Positions 16,471 to 25,615 of a stretch of DNA of 64,000 bases are shown here, piece by piece (the stretch's first letter is position 1; the number at the start of each line of letters is the position of its first letter). A model generated the notes under the pieces. It did no database searches, was not told where the DNA came from, and worked only from the letters and a program-made list of their open reading frames with translations. The position numbers were made by a program, and so were the translations under genes. This stretch comes from Pandoraea anapnoica (GTDB taxonomy: Bacteria > Pseudomonadota > Gammaproteobacteria > Burkholderiales > Burkholderiaceae), in contig NZ_CABPSP010000006.1 in NCBI RefSeq assembly GCF_902459765.1, forward strand, positions 124,001 through 188,000, read 5' to 3'.

Positions 16471-18828
16471 GTGGCAATCAGACAGCATCGCAGGCAGACC
16501 GCAGGCACTTTGCGCCGATTCAGACTTCGACCCAACGGCGGCACCTGGCTGGTCGGTTCACTGCTGGGGCTGGCATCGGCCTACGGTCATGCGCAGACCG
16601 TGACACCGCCAGGTGCCGCGTCGGCGGTCAGTGCTGAAGCCGAGAACGCCAACCCGTCGGCCGACGCGAATGCCGTGGCTCCCGGCGCAGCGCAAACCGT
16701 GACCCCGGCCACGGCAAAGGACGGCGCGACGCTCAACACTGTCGTGGTGACCGCAACGCGCCGCCGCGAACCGGCACGCGAAGTGCCGATGCAGATCAAC
16801 GTCATCTCGGCCGAAGAGTTGCAGAAGAGCGGTGCAAAGACGATGTCGGATTTCCTCTCGTCGGAGCCCGGTGTCGATCTCAACACGCAGGGCGGCAGCG
16901 GTTCGGGACAGATCAGCATGCGCGGTGTTACGACCGGCGAGCAAACGGGGCCGACCGTCGGCGTCTATGTCGATGACGTCGCCTTCGGCGGTAGCACGCT
17001 GTTCTCGCAAGGTGCGACGTTCGCGCTGGACATGAGCCTGCTGGACCTGAACCACATCGAAGTGCTGCGCGGGCCGCAGGGCACGCTCTACGGCGCTGGC
17101 GCGATGGGCGGGTTGCTGAAGTACGTCACCAACGAGCCGGATACGAACACGTTCTCGGGTCAGGCGAGCGCTGGTTTGTCGACGACCAAGCACGGTGGCA
17201 TTGGCAATACCGCCAGCGCAGTCCTCAACATCCCCATCAAGAACGATGTGGCGGCCGTACGCGTGTCGGCGTTCAGTCAGCACGATGCCGGTTATATCGA
17301 CGCCGTCGGGCCGCAGGCGGGCACGCGCGTCGACCGGGGAGACACGTACGGCGCGCGCGCCTCGCTGCTCCTCACACCCACGAGTCAGTTCACCGTGCGC
17401 TTGAGTGCGATCACCCAGAACATCAATCGAAACGCGCCGAACTACGTGGCCTACGACAACAGTGGCAAGCCTGTCGATGGTGATCTGACCACGCGCATTT
17501 ATGCGCCCGAGCCGTTCCATCAGAACGTGCAGCTTTACTCGCTCGGCCTGGAGTATGACTTCGGATGGTCGCGCTTCAACTCGATCACGTCATATCAGTC
17601 GGTGAAGACGAATGCGCCGCAGGATCTGTCGGTCGTCTACGTGCCAGCGCTGGCCGCGCAGGGGTTGAATCTGAATTCGGTCGTGGCGGCGAACATCGCG
17701 TCGACGAACAAGGTGACGCAAGAGTTTCGTCTGACGTCACCCGGCAATCGTCAACTTGAATGGATTGCGGGACTCTTCTTCACGCGTGAGCGAAGCGAGT
17801 CGGATCAGGGGATTGTCGCGGCGTATCCCGACGGATCATCGGGATTCCTCTCGTCGCTCACGGCACCGAGTACGTACACCGAATACGCGGCGTATGGCGA
17901 CCTGACGTACCACGTGACGCCGCGACTGGCGCTCACCGGCGGAATGCGGATTGCCCACAACAACCAGGACTTCAACCAGACTACCGGCGGTCTGCTGGGC
18001 GGACCGGCACAAACGATTTCCGCGCCCTCGTCGGACACCAGCAAGACCTACATGCTCACGGCGAGCTACGGTCTCACCGAGAACAGCAACGTCTACGTTC
18101 GTGCGGCCAGCGGTTATCGCCCGGGCGGACCGAACGCGCAACTCGTCAGCCCGATCACGGGGTTGCCGGGTAACGGCAATGCCACGTTCCAGCCCGACAC
18201 GCTGTGGACGTACGAAGCTGGCTACAAAGCCGATCTGTTCGATAAGCGTCTGTCGCTGTCGGCCACGGTCTACGACATTGAGTGGAAGAACATCCAGCAG
18301 CTCGGTGCAATCGAGGGTGTCAATCAGGTGCTCAATGCAGGTAACGCGCGCATCAAGGGGTTCGAGCTGGCCAGCAGCTTCCGCCCGGACCGGCATTGGA
18401 ATTTCGGTGTCGGCTTTTCGTACATCGATGCCAAGCTGACGCAGGGCAATGCGTCGACCGGCACGCAGTTGGGCGACCCGCTGCCGAACTCGGCGAAGTT
18501 CTCCGCGACGCTGACGGGGACGTATCACTTCTCGCTCGGCTCGTACGCCTCGTACGTCGGCATTGCGGAGCGCATTGTCGGCCGTCGTCACTCGGGCTTT
18601 AGCAACAGCACCGGTCGCCCCGATTATCAACTGCCGGGCTACGCCGTCACCGACCTGCTGGCGGGGATCGACTTCGGCAAGGCGAGCCTGAACTTCTATT
18701 TGCGCAACCTGTTCGACCGTCGCGCGCTGCTGGCCGCCGGTACTGCACTGATGCCGATGGGCGGCCCGGCGCTGGTCAGCGTGGAGCGTCCGCGCACGTT
18801 CGGTGCAGTGCTGACGGTGCCGTTCTGA
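16471..18828 (+). CDS. TonB-dependent outer-membrane receptor
   Basis: The GTG at 16471 is supported by a strong ribosome site, GGAGGAG, about 7 bases upstream, and yields 785 residues. A long basic N-region is followed by a hydrophobic signal segment (LVGSLLGLASAYGHA). The plug domain begins near LNTVVVTATRRREPAREVP, which includes a TonB-box-like TVVVTA, and contains LRGPQGTLYGAGAMGG. The barrel ends with TFGAVLTVPF and terminal Phe. No N-terminal STN signalling domain is seen, so it is not a transducer. It is followed 37 bases later by a D-aminopeptidase gene and sits opposite a tonB-exbB-exbD-exbD operon. Peptide or D-amino-acid conjugate uptake is inferred, rather than siderophore uptake, though the latter is not excluded. 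Confidence 0.9.
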   Translation: MAIRQHRRQTAGTLRRFRLRPNGGTWLVGSLLGLASAYGHAQTVTPPGAASAVSAEAENANPSADANAVAPGAAQTVTPATAKDGATLNTVVVTATRRREPAREVPMQINVISAEELQKSGAKTMSDFLSSEPGVDLNTQGGSGSGQISMRGVTTGEQTGPTVGVYVDDVAFGGSTLFSQGATFALDMSLLDLNHIEVLRGPQGTLYGAGAMGGLLKYVTNEPDTNTFSGQASAGLSTTKHGGIGNTASAVLNIPIKNDVAAVRVSAFSQHDAGYIDAVGPQAGTRVDRGDTYGARASLLLTPTSQFTVRLSAITQNINRNAPNYVAYDNSGKPVDGDLTTRIYAPEPFHQNVQLYSLGLEYDFGWSRFNSITSYQSVKTNAPQDLSVVYVPALAAQGLNLNSVVAANIASTNKVTQEFRLTSPGNRQLEWIAGLFFTRERSESDQGIVAAYPDGSSGFLSSLTAPSTYTEYAAYGDLTYHVTPRLALTGGMRIAHNNQDFNQTTGGLLGGPAQTISAPSSDTSKTYMLTASYGLTENSNVYVRAASGYRPGGPNAQLVSPITGLPGNGNATFQPDTLWTYEAGYKADLFDKRLSLSATVYDIEWKNIQQLGAIEGVNQVLNAGNARIKGFELASSFRPDRHWNFGVGFSYIDAKLTQGNASTGTQLGDPLPNSAKFSATLTGTYHFSLGSYASYVGIAERIVGRRHSGFSNSTGRPDYQLPGYAVTDLLAGIDFGKASLNFYLRNLFDRRALLAAGTALMPMGGPALVSVERPRTFGAVLTVPF

Positions 18829-18865
18829 TACCTGAGATGCCTCATAGATCCTCGGAGACCTTCCA

Positions 18866-20500
18866 ATGACTTTGCAACAACAAGACCTGCACGCTCGCCT
18901 CGACGCGCATCTCGCGCAATTCAACCGAAGCGATGCGCCGGGGCTCGTAGTCGGCGTCGCCCGCGACGGACGTGTGCTCTACCGCAAGGGGTTCGGCATG
19001 ACGAGCCTCGAACACGGTGTGGCTAACACACCGGCCACCCGCATGCGAATCGGCTCGACCAGCAAACACTTTGCCTGTCTCGCCGCGCTGCTGCTCGCGG
19101 AGGAGGGCAAGCTGGATATCGACGCGGGCGTTCGGGCCTATCTGCCGGAAGTCCCTGTGCCCGTAGGCGAGCCGACGCTGCGTCAACTGATGACGCACAC
19201 CAGCGGCTATCGCTGTTATCTGGACCTGTCCGTCATTACGCAGGGGGTGTCACCGATCGGGCGCGGCATGCCGCTGGAAATCGAACTGCGTCAGCAAGAC
19301 GCCAATTTCCCGCCCGGCGAGCGGATGATGTATTGCAACGGCGGATACCACTTGCTGTCGCAGATCATCGCGCGTGTCGCTGGCATGTCCTTCGAGCAAT
19401 TTCTCGATGAACGCATCTTCCGCGTGATGGGGATGAGCGACACGGAGTCCGTCAGCGACGACCTGCGCATTCGCCCTCGCATGGCCACGCAGCATGTGCC
19501 CGACGGCGAGGGCGGATATTTGCGTGGGCTGTTCCCGAGTCTCGATGTGCTGGGGGAGGGGGGGATTGTCTCCACCATCGACGACATGCTGAGATGGGCT
19601 GCGCATTTGCGTCACCCGAACCGACTGGGGAGCGCCGGGACGTGGCACGAAATGCTGACCATGCCGACGTATTCGAGCGGCGAGACCGGCATCTACGCGC
19701 TGGGCTTGATGCGTACGAAGTATCGCAATGTCGAAACCGTTCATCATGCGGGCGGCGTCTTCGGCGGCACGTGTCAGATGCTAACGGTGCCGTCGCACGC
19801 ACTGGACATCGTTCTGATGAGCAACGGTGCGCCCATCGATCCCGCCGCGCTGGCGACCGAGATCGTGGATATCGTTCTGGGCGACGACGTGCTTGGGCCT
19901 CCGCGACAGGTGGCAGAGCCGACGTCGGAAAATCCGGGGCTTCTCGGTAAGTACCTGAGCGCCGATCCGGTTCAACTCGTAGAGATCGTGGAACGGGACG
20001 GAGGGCTCCACGCGGCGACGAACAACGCGATACACCCTGCACAACCGCTGATCGCAGACGAGCGTGGGTATCGTATCGAGGATGGCGCGGGCGCACGGAT
20101 ACGCGTCATACCGCATGAGCGCGCGGCGTCGGGTGACGTGCCTGCGATCGATTTCGTCGAAAACGGCCACGTTCTCACGCTCCGGCGTTACGAAGGCACG
20201 CCATCGGCCGAGGTGTTGCAGAGGGAGGGGGTCTGCGGTCGCTACTTCAGTCACGATGCCGACGCCAACGCGCTGATCTCGAAGGAAGACGGCGTTCTGG
20301 TGCTGTCCATTCGTGGCGCGACAGGTGGTGCACGCTATCACCTCAACGCGCTCACGCGTGACGTCTGGACGTTCCGGCCTGCCGATGCGTCTGCGCTAAG
20401 CGCCGGTGTGGTGCTTGTCGAGCGTAGCGAAGACAAGGCCACGCGGTTTTCGCTGTACACGTCCCGCACGCGAGGGCTGGCGTTCTCTCGGATCGGGTGA
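18866..20500 (+). CDS. dap: D-aminopeptidase, serine beta-lactamase fold (peptidase family S12), paralogue 1
   Basis: This 544-residue protein has no signal peptide. Catalytic motifs of penicillin-recognising enzymes are present: S64-T-S-K67 (SxxK), Y156-C-N158 (YxN) and H294-A-G296 (HxG in place of KTG). The HxG motif and the length match the Ochrobactrum D-aminopeptidase (about 520 residues, Ser62/Tyr153/His287 from memory). That enzyme carries two extra beta-barrel domains after the catalytic one, as would residues of about 345-544 here. Such enzymes release N-terminal D-amino acids from peptides. It follows the TonB receptor by 37 bases on the same strand. A cytoplasmic esterase of the same fold is the main alternative. 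Confidence 0.82.
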   Translation: MTLQQQDLHARLDAHLAQFNRSDAPGLVVGVARDGRVLYRKGFGMTSLEHGVANTPATRMRIGSTSKHFACLAALLLAEEGKLDIDAGVRAYLPEVPVPVGEPTLRQLMTHTSGYRCYLDLSVITQGVSPIGRGMPLEIELRQQDANFPPGERMMYCNGGYHLLSQIIARVAGMSFEQFLDERIFRVMGMSDTESVSDDLRIRPRMATQHVPDGEGGYLRGLFPSLDVLGEGGIVSTIDDMLRWAAHLRHPNRLGSAGTWHEMLTMPTYSSGETGIYALGLMRTKYRNVETVHHAGGVFGGTCQMLTVPSHALDIVLMSNGAPIDPAALATEIVDIVLGDDVLGPPRQVAEPTSENPGLLGKYLSADPVQLVEIVERDGGLHAATNNAIHPAQPLIADERGYRIEDGAGARIRVIPHERAASGDVPAIDFVENGHVLTLRRYEGTPSAEVLQREGVCGRYFSHDADANALISKEDGVLVLSIRGATGGARYHLNALTRDVWTFRPADASALSAGVVLVERSEDKATRFSLYTSRTRGLAFSRIG

Positions 20501-20503
20501 TGA

Positions 20504-20538
20504 GGAAGTGGGGAGGGAGCGTAGGTTCCCTCCCTTCC
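20504..20538. terminator. Hairpin between the two convergent D-aminopeptidase genes
   Basis: GGGAGGGA at 20511-20518 pairs with TCCCTCCC at 20527-20534 around an 8-base loop, and GGAAG/CTTCC can extend the stem. It fills the 40-base space between two convergent stops, so it probably ends both transcripts, although there is no long T run on either strand. Confidence 0.6.
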
Positions 20539-20540
20539 TG

Positions 20541-22220
20541 TCATAACTTTGTGAACCGAAGGTTTCGGGTCCGGGCCGTGTTGACGGAAATTCCCTCCAC
20601 AAGTCGGGTGTCTGGGTGCCTGACGATAGCCAGCGTTCCCGTGAGCATCGCGTTCGGTCCGCACGGCGAGAAGCGAAGCAGATCGCTGTCGACCGGAAAG
20701 ACCTCGTAGCAGCATTCACCTGCGACCCCAGCCATCACCAGCGACATGACGGCGCAGCCGTCGCCCGGCGGCTGTTCCTGCGACAGCGGGCGCAACGTGG
20801 CGCGAGCGTTCGCTTCTTCGCTGATATAGACGCCGTTCAGGGCGTCGATAGCTTCGAGGTCTGGCGATGCCTGCGACACCATGCGGCGAAAGTTTGCCGG
20901 GTGACCGCAATGCACAATCCGCAAATGTCCGGTGTCATTAGGATCGATGTCGGTCCCCCATTGCAACCGGAATGTTCCGTCACCACTCGACTCGGACGCG
21001 AATTCCCGTGCGCCGCCTTCCGGCGCATCGCGTTCATAGAGCGTTGGAATACCTGGTTCGAGTGGCCCGCTAAGCGTCATACGTCCATCGCGCTCGACGA
21101 CGTCGTAGACGACATCGCCGCTTGAGTCACGATAGGTGCCGGTGCAGGCAGAGTAGGGGAGCATGGGCGCGGCGGCCGGCGCGGGGAACGCCTGCATCTG
21201 ATCTGCGAGCAGGATGTCGAGCATTCGCAGCGAAAGCGCCAACGGTGACGAAACCGCCCCATTACTCAACAACACGATGTCGACACCGTACTCAGGTACG
21301 CACAACATCTGACACGTCCCTCCCACGACGCCGCCCGCATGGTGGATCAGTTCACACCCGCGATACTGCGTGCGCTTCAGACCCATCATGTAATCGCTGC
21401 GTAGCCCGCTGGAGAACGTGGGCGACGAGAACATCGCTTCCCAGGTGACGCGATTGCCGACGATCTTCTCGCCGCGCAGATGAGCGCACCATCGCAGCAT
21501 GTCGTCGATGCAGGAGACGACGCAGCCTTCGCCGAGTATTTCGCGCGAAGGGAACAGGCCTCGCTCGTAAGCCCCGTCGCTGCGCTTCACATGGCACGCG
21601 GCCATGCGGTTTCGAATCTGGAAATCGTCGGACAGGCAGAACGTATCGCGCATCCCCAACGGTTCGAAGATTTCTGACGCGAGGAACGACGCGAACGATT
21701 GCCCGCTGACACGTTCGATGGCCAGCGACACCAGGTGATAGCCGCCGTTGCAGTACATCATCCGCTCCCCGGGCGGGAAGTTGACGTGCGTCTGACGGCG
21801 CTGAATGTCGAGCAAATAGCCCGCCTGCGGGGCCGCCAATCCGTTCGTGAGCAGCGAGATGTCGAGCGCGCAGCGCTGGCCGCTGGTGTGGTACATGAGC
21901 GAGCGCAGCGTCGGCTCACCCGCGACGCCTGTCAGTTCCGGCAAATACCGGCGGATGGGGGCGTCTATGTCGAGCGCTCCGGTCTCCTGAAGCAGCAGGG
22001 CGGCAAGGCAGGTCATGTGCTTGGTCGTCGAACCTATGCGCAGTCGGGGCCGCGTATCGAGGGCGATGCCCAGTCCGACGTTCGCCATCCCGAAGGCGCG
22101 ACGCAGCACGACCTTCGCGTCGATGGCCGCGCCGACGACGACACCGGGCGCGTCGCTTCGATTGAACGTCTCAAATAGCGCGATGAGCGCATCGTCGTCA
22201 AATGGCACGCGTGCTGACAC
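20541..22220 (-). CDS. dap: D-aminopeptidase, serine beta-lactamase fold (S12), paralogue 2
   Basis: This 559-residue paralogue of 18866-20500 has all catalytic motifs at the same residue numbers: S64-T-T-K67, Y156-C-N158 and H294-A-G296. The first 310 residues align without a gap. Shared blocks include GERMMYCNGGYHL and HHAGGVxGGTCQML. C-terminal regions diverge more, which may mean different substrate gating. There is no signal peptide. It is the last gene of the minus-strand run tonB-exbB-exbD-exbD-MFS-epimerase-dap, starting 16 bases after the epimerase stop. The two copies converge tail to tail around 20500-20541. Confidence 0.82.
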   Translation of the reverse strand: MSARVPFDDDALIALFETFNRSDAPGVVVGAAIDAKVVLRRAFGMANVGLGIALDTRPRLRIGSTTKHMTCLAALLLQETGALDIDAPIRRYLPELTGVAGEPTLRSLMYHTSGQRCALDISLLTNGLAAPQAGYLLDIQRRQTHVNFPPGERMMYCNGGYHLVSLAIERVSGQSFASFLASEIFEPLGMRDTFCLSDDFQIRNRMAACHVKRSDGAYERGLFPSREILGEGCVVSCIDDMLRWCAHLRGEKIVGNRVTWEAMFSSPTFSSGLRSDYMMGLKRTQYRGCELIHHAGGVVGGTCQMLCVPEYGVDIVLLSNGAVSSPLALSLRMLDILLADQMQAFPAPAAAPMLPYSACTGTYRDSSGDVVYDVVERDGRMTLSGPLEPGIPTLYERDAPEGGAREFASESSGDGTFRLQWGTDIDPNDTGHLRIVHCGHPANFRRMVSQASPDLEAIDALNGVYISEEANARATLRPLSQEQPPGDGCAVMSLVMAGVAGECCYEVFPVDSDLLRFSPCGPNAMLTGTLAIVRHPDTRLVEGISVNTARTRNLRFTKL

Positions 22221-22235
22221 GGCAATCCTCCTGAG

Positions 22236-23252
22236 TCACGTTGCAACCCGCTCGACGTCGTCGACGCCCCACAGGCTGTCTGGCCTCAGCACGTACCCGT
22301 TCCGGTACTGGAACGAGGGCGACCGATCCTCGGCCAGAAAGCAGGGGCCGTCGAGATCGACGCGGTCGCAGACCTGTCCGAGGAGGTAGGCCGGTGCCAG
22401 ACCGAGCGAAGTGCAGGGCATGCATCCGACCATGACCGAAAGGCCGAGATCTCGAATCGGGGCGACGAGGGACAGCGCGCGCGTGAGGCCGCCGCATTTA
22501 TCGAGCTTGATGTTGACGACGTCGTACCGGCGGGCGACGGCGGTGATGTCGTTCAGATCCTGAAACGATTCGTCAGCCGCGAGGCGAATCGGGTACGACA
22601 TTGCTTCGAGGCATGCGTCCTCGCCCACGGGCAAGGGCTGTTCGAGCAGATCGACACCAACTTCCTGCAAGACCGGCAGCATCCGGTGCATGTGGTCTTG
22701 CGTCCAGCCCTGATTGGCGTCCACGGCCAGTGCTACGTCGGGGCACGCCTTGCGAATCGCAACAAGGCGGTCTGCGTCGAGTGCGTTCCCGTCCAGCTTG
22801 ATCTTCAACGTTGTAGCGCCCACATAGCGCCTTGCCGCATCGGCCATCGCCTCAGCCGTACCGACACCGACTGTGAGCGAGGTGCGCAGGGGGCGCAGGC
22901 GGGCGCGTCCGGACAGGCGTGCGACGGTCATGCCGCACCGCTGCGCGGCCAGTGACCACAGCGCGGCATCGACGGCATTTCTCGCACCACCGGCAGGTAA
23001 CAGCGAGATGAGGTCTTCGCGGGAGATGCCGCGCTCGATGTCGGCTCGCACGGCGGCAATCTGTTCGGCCATGCTTTCCGGCGTCTCGCGCCGGTAGTAG
23101 ACACCAGCCGCTTCCCCTCGGCCTCGGCACTGCCCGGACCTCAGTGAGACGACCAGGACTTCGGCCGCATCGACCGTGTGACCCGAGATGTGAAAGGGCG
23201 TGGCCAGCGGCCACCGTTCGATGCGAACGGAAAGGGTGCAGGGAATCGTCAT
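22236..23252 (-). CDS. Enolase-superfamily dipeptide (L-Ala-D/L-Glu type) epimerase
   Basis: This 338-residue protein has the MR/MLE barrel residues: K150-I-K152, metal ligands D178 (AVDANQGW), E204 (LLEQPLP) and D227 (LAADES), and the opposite lysine in NIKLDKCGG (249-252). The late VDLDGP motif is typical of dipeptide epimerases, which use it to bind the dipeptide alpha-amino group. These enzymes convert L-Ala-D-Glu from murein peptides to L-Ala-L-Glu; some act on other dipeptides. Position between an MFS carrier and a D-aminopeptidase fits processing of imported peptides with D-residues. Exact dipeptide specificity is not readable. Confidence 0.83.
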   Translation of the reverse strand: MTIPCTLSVRIERWPLATPFHISGHTVDAAEVLVVSLRSGQCRGRGEAAGVYYRRETPESMAEQIAAVRADIERGISREDLISLLPAGGARNAVDAALWSLAAQRCGMTVARLSGRARLRPLRTSLTVGVGTAEAMADAARRYVGATTLKIKLDGNALDADRLVAIRKACPDVALAVDANQGWTQDHMHRMLPVLQEVGVDLLEQPLPVGEDACLEAMSYPIRLAADESFQDLNDITAVARRYDVVNIKLDKCGGLTRALSLVAPIRDLGLSVMVGCMPCTSLGLAPAYLLGQVCDRVDLDGPCFLAEDRSPSFQYRNGYVLRPDSLWGVDDVERVAT

Positions 23253-23280
23253 AGGTATTCAGGCTCAACGCATGAATAAC

Positions 23281-24642
23281 TCATGCATAACGTTCGATGG
23301 CGAGGCGCACGGCGTTGGCCGCGTTGCGCATCAGAAGACAGGCGACGATGAAGCCGGACAGAGATACGGCAACAATGGCCCAGATCAGACCGGTGGCAGT
23401 GCCGTGCAGGTGATCCGACATCAGGCCGATGGCGACGGGGCTGCCGGACTGCATCAGTACCGTCGTCAACACACCGATGGCTGCCACGCGTGAGCGCAGA
23501 TACGGCGGACAGATGCTCTGCATCAGGCCCGGGAACATGATCATCCCTGCCACGACGCACATGAACTGCGCGCCGAAGAGGAGGTAGACGTACGACACGG
23601 ACGGCGCAATCAGATAGCCGAGGCTGACGACGCAGGCCCCGAGCGCGCCCCATTCGCACACGCGTAGCGGCGCGAGCACTCCGAGCCGAGTGGTGAGGCG
23701 ACGTGCAACGAGCCACCCGAGCACACATCCGATCACGCTGCCAACCATCGCGGCGCCGCCGAGACCGGCACCGGCGGTCGCGGGCGTCGCGCCGAAGAAG
23801 CGCACGGCGACGACCGGCATCCAGCTCGTAACGCCCGCGAAAGCCATGTTGATCAGCGCGATCGCCCCGAAGAAGCGAAGCATCATCGGCATCTCGCGGC
23901 GGAAGTACTCACCGGCCGCCAACCCGGGCGCCGCCGTCTCTCCGGTCGGGGAGGGGACGTCCGAATGCGCGTAGCGAGGACGAATCATCGCGACGATCAG
24001 CACCAGCAGCGGCGCAGGGACGGCAACGGCGAAGAACGCAATCCGCCACGCGGACGTGCCCGCCAGCCCGAAGGGCAGCGTGCCATGCAGCGTATCGATC
24101 CCCTGAATCAGCAGGCCGCCGAGCGCCATACCCGCGCCGGCGCTCAACAGATTGACCATGGCGAAGACGGAGTTGGCGAGAATGCGCTGTCGCGCAGGAA
24201 AGAGGTCGGGCAGCAAGCCGTAGATGATCGGCATGAGTCCCGCTTCGCCAATGCCCAGACCGATGGAGGCGATAAAGAGCGTCCAGAAGCCGGTCGCCAG
24301 ACCACACGCCGCCGTTGCCGCACTCCAGAGCAGGATGCAAAGCGCCAGCACGACACGTCGGTCCATGCGGTCCGCCAGCCATCCGATGGGGATGGCGGCC
24401 GCACCGGCGAAGAGCGCGATACCGGCCCCCTGCAGCAGCCCGACCTGAATGTCGGCAAGGCCGAATTCGGCGCGGATGAGTTCGGCCAGAAGCACCAGCA
24501 TCTGGCGGTCCACGTTGGCGAAGAAGGTCACGACGACGAGGGCAAGAAGCCCGAGCCACGCGCCGACCCCCGCGTAGCGCGCGCGGCGCGCCCTGGCGGC
24601 ATACCCCGGCGTACCCGGTGTATCGGTGTTCGTTTCCAGCAT
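23281..24642 (-). CDS. MFS transporter
   Basis: This 453-residue, roughly 12-helix carrier has the MFS loop motif GWLADRMDRRVVLALC between helices 2 and 3. The first helix region contains VVVTFFANVDRQMLVLLAE, similar to the spinster/hexuronate-type MFS group. It lies between exbD (starting 75 bases before this gene) and the epimerase in one minus-strand run. It may move di- or tripeptides or amino acids across the inner membrane after outer-membrane uptake by the receptor at 16471-18828. Direction and substrate are inferred only from context. Confidence 0.8.
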   Translation of the reverse strand: MLETNTDTPGTPGYAARARRARYAGVGAWLGLLALVVVTFFANVDRQMLVLLAELIRAEFGLADIQVGLLQGAGIALFAGAAAIPIGWLADRMDRRVVLALCILLWSAATAACGLATGFWTLFIASIGLGIGEAGLMPIIYGLLPDLFPARQRILANSVFAMVNLLSAGAGMALGGLLIQGIDTLHGTLPFGLAGTSAWRIAFFAVAVPAPLLVLIVAMIRPRYAHSDVPSPTGETAAPGLAAGEYFRREMPMMLRFFGAIALINMAFAGVTSWMPVVAVRFFGATPATAGAGLGGAAMVGSVIGCVLGWLVARRLTTRLGVLAPLRVCEWGALGACVVSLGYLIAPSVSYVYLLFGAQFMCVVAGMIMFPGLMQSICPPYLRSRVAAIGVLTTVLMQSGSPVAIGLMSDHLHGTATGLIWAIVAVSLSGFIVACLLMRNAANAVRLAIERYA

Positions 24643-24716
24643 TTGTAGTCCAGTAGTAGGGCGAGTGGGGCGTCTGACGCTTCAGCGCGCGAGGCCGCTG
24701 GCGAACGGTCGGGCGG

Positions 24717-25145
24717 TCATTGCGCGAACCGTTCGTTGCCGACGAGGCCGATGCGCGTCACGCCCAGCTTTTGCGCGGACGCCATGACCATCGCAACCGC
24801 CCGGTAGGGAGCCTGTGCGTCGGCCCGCAAGTGCAGCTCGGTGGGCGGTGTGGAAGTCGCGGCTTCGGTGAGATGGGTTTCCAGTTGCGCGCGGTCGGCA
24901 AGCGGAGAGCCGTCCCACGCCACGACACCGCTTGCGTCGACGTCGACCTGCACGACGAGCGGCGGCGCTGGCGGCGCGGCGTTGGATGGCGTGGGCATGT
25001 CGAGTTTGACGGCATGCGTCTGGATCGGGATGGTGAGGATCAGCATGATCAGCAGCACCAGCATGACGTCGATGAGCGGCGTCGTGTTGATCTCCACCAT
25101 GATGTCGCTGTTCTCGCCAGCGCCCGATGGCATGGTCATGGCCAT
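24717..25145 (-). CDS. exbD: ExbD-family proton-channel subunit (second ExbD)
   Basis: The ATG at 25145, preceded by AGGAGA, gives 142 residues. EINTTPLIDVMLVLLIML is the single membrane helix with the proton-carrying Asp of ExbD/TolR, followed by a periplasmic domain with a Pro/Ala-rich linker. It closely resembles the ExbD cut at the left window edge. Together with 25177-25611 it makes a two-ExbD set, as in Xanthomonas-type TonB motors. The frame extends upstream through the other exbD, but that extension is out of register with it and rejected. Confidence 0.9.
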   Translation of the reverse strand: MAMTMPSGAGENSDIMVEINTTPLIDVMLVLLIMLILTIPIQTHAVKLDMPTPSNAAPPAPPLVVQVDVDASGVVAWDGSPLADRAQLETHLTEAATSTPPTELHLRADAQAPYRAVAMVMASAQKLGVTRIGLVGNERFAQ

Positions 25146-25176
25146 GGCAGTCTCCTGAGGTGGTGCGCGCGGCGCG

Positions 25177-25611
25177 CTATTGACGCGGCGGCGCTTCGGT
25201 AATGAAGTCGACCTTGGCGATGCCCGCCCGCTGGCACGCCAGAACAACGCGGCCAATCGCGGCGTAACGCGCATCGAGGTCGCCGCGAATATGGACTTCG
25301 GGCTGCGGGGTCTGCACGGCGACCGCCTTGAGTTTGTCCAGCAGCGTTGCAGCGTCGGGAATGCGTCGCTCGTCCCAATACACCTCGCCATCGTGGGTGA
25401 CGGCGAGGACAACGTTCTGGGGCGTGGTCTGCAGCGGTTGAACCGCTTCCTTCGGCAGCGTGACGGGTACGGTGTGCGAGACCACGGGAATGGTGATGAG
25501 GAAGATGATGAGCAACACCAGCATCACGTCGACGAGCGGCGTCGTGTTGATCGTCGCCATGACCTCGTCGTGCTCTGCGCCACCCTCCCCACTGGATACG
25601 GTCATCGCCAT
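25177..25611 (-). CDS. exbD: ExbD-family proton-channel subunit (first ExbD)
   Basis: This 144-residue protein has TINTTPLVDVMLVLLIIF as the membrane helix with the conserved Asp, followed by the periplasmic fold VYWDERRIPDAATLLDKL and PEVHIRGDLDARYAAIG. It lies just after exbB and before the second exbD, with short spacers carrying ribosome sites. Its sequence differs enough from the second ExbD (about one third identical by eye outside the helix) to suggest non-equivalent roles in the motor rather than a recent duplicate. Confidence 0.9.
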   Translation of the reverse strand: MAMTVSSGEGGAEHDEVMATINTTPLVDVMLVLLIIFLITIPVVSHTVPVTLPKEAVQPLQTTPQNVVLAVTHDGEVYWDERRIPDAATLLDKLKAVAVQTPQPEVHIRGDLDARYAAIGRVVLACQRAGIAKVDFITEAPPRQ

Positions 25612-25615
25612 GGCA

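Noticed and set aside
18866-22220. Reading the two serine hydrolases as class C beta-lactamases
   Set aside because: No signal peptide, about 150-200 residues longer than AmpC, and HxG in place of KTG; these fit D-aminopeptidases better.
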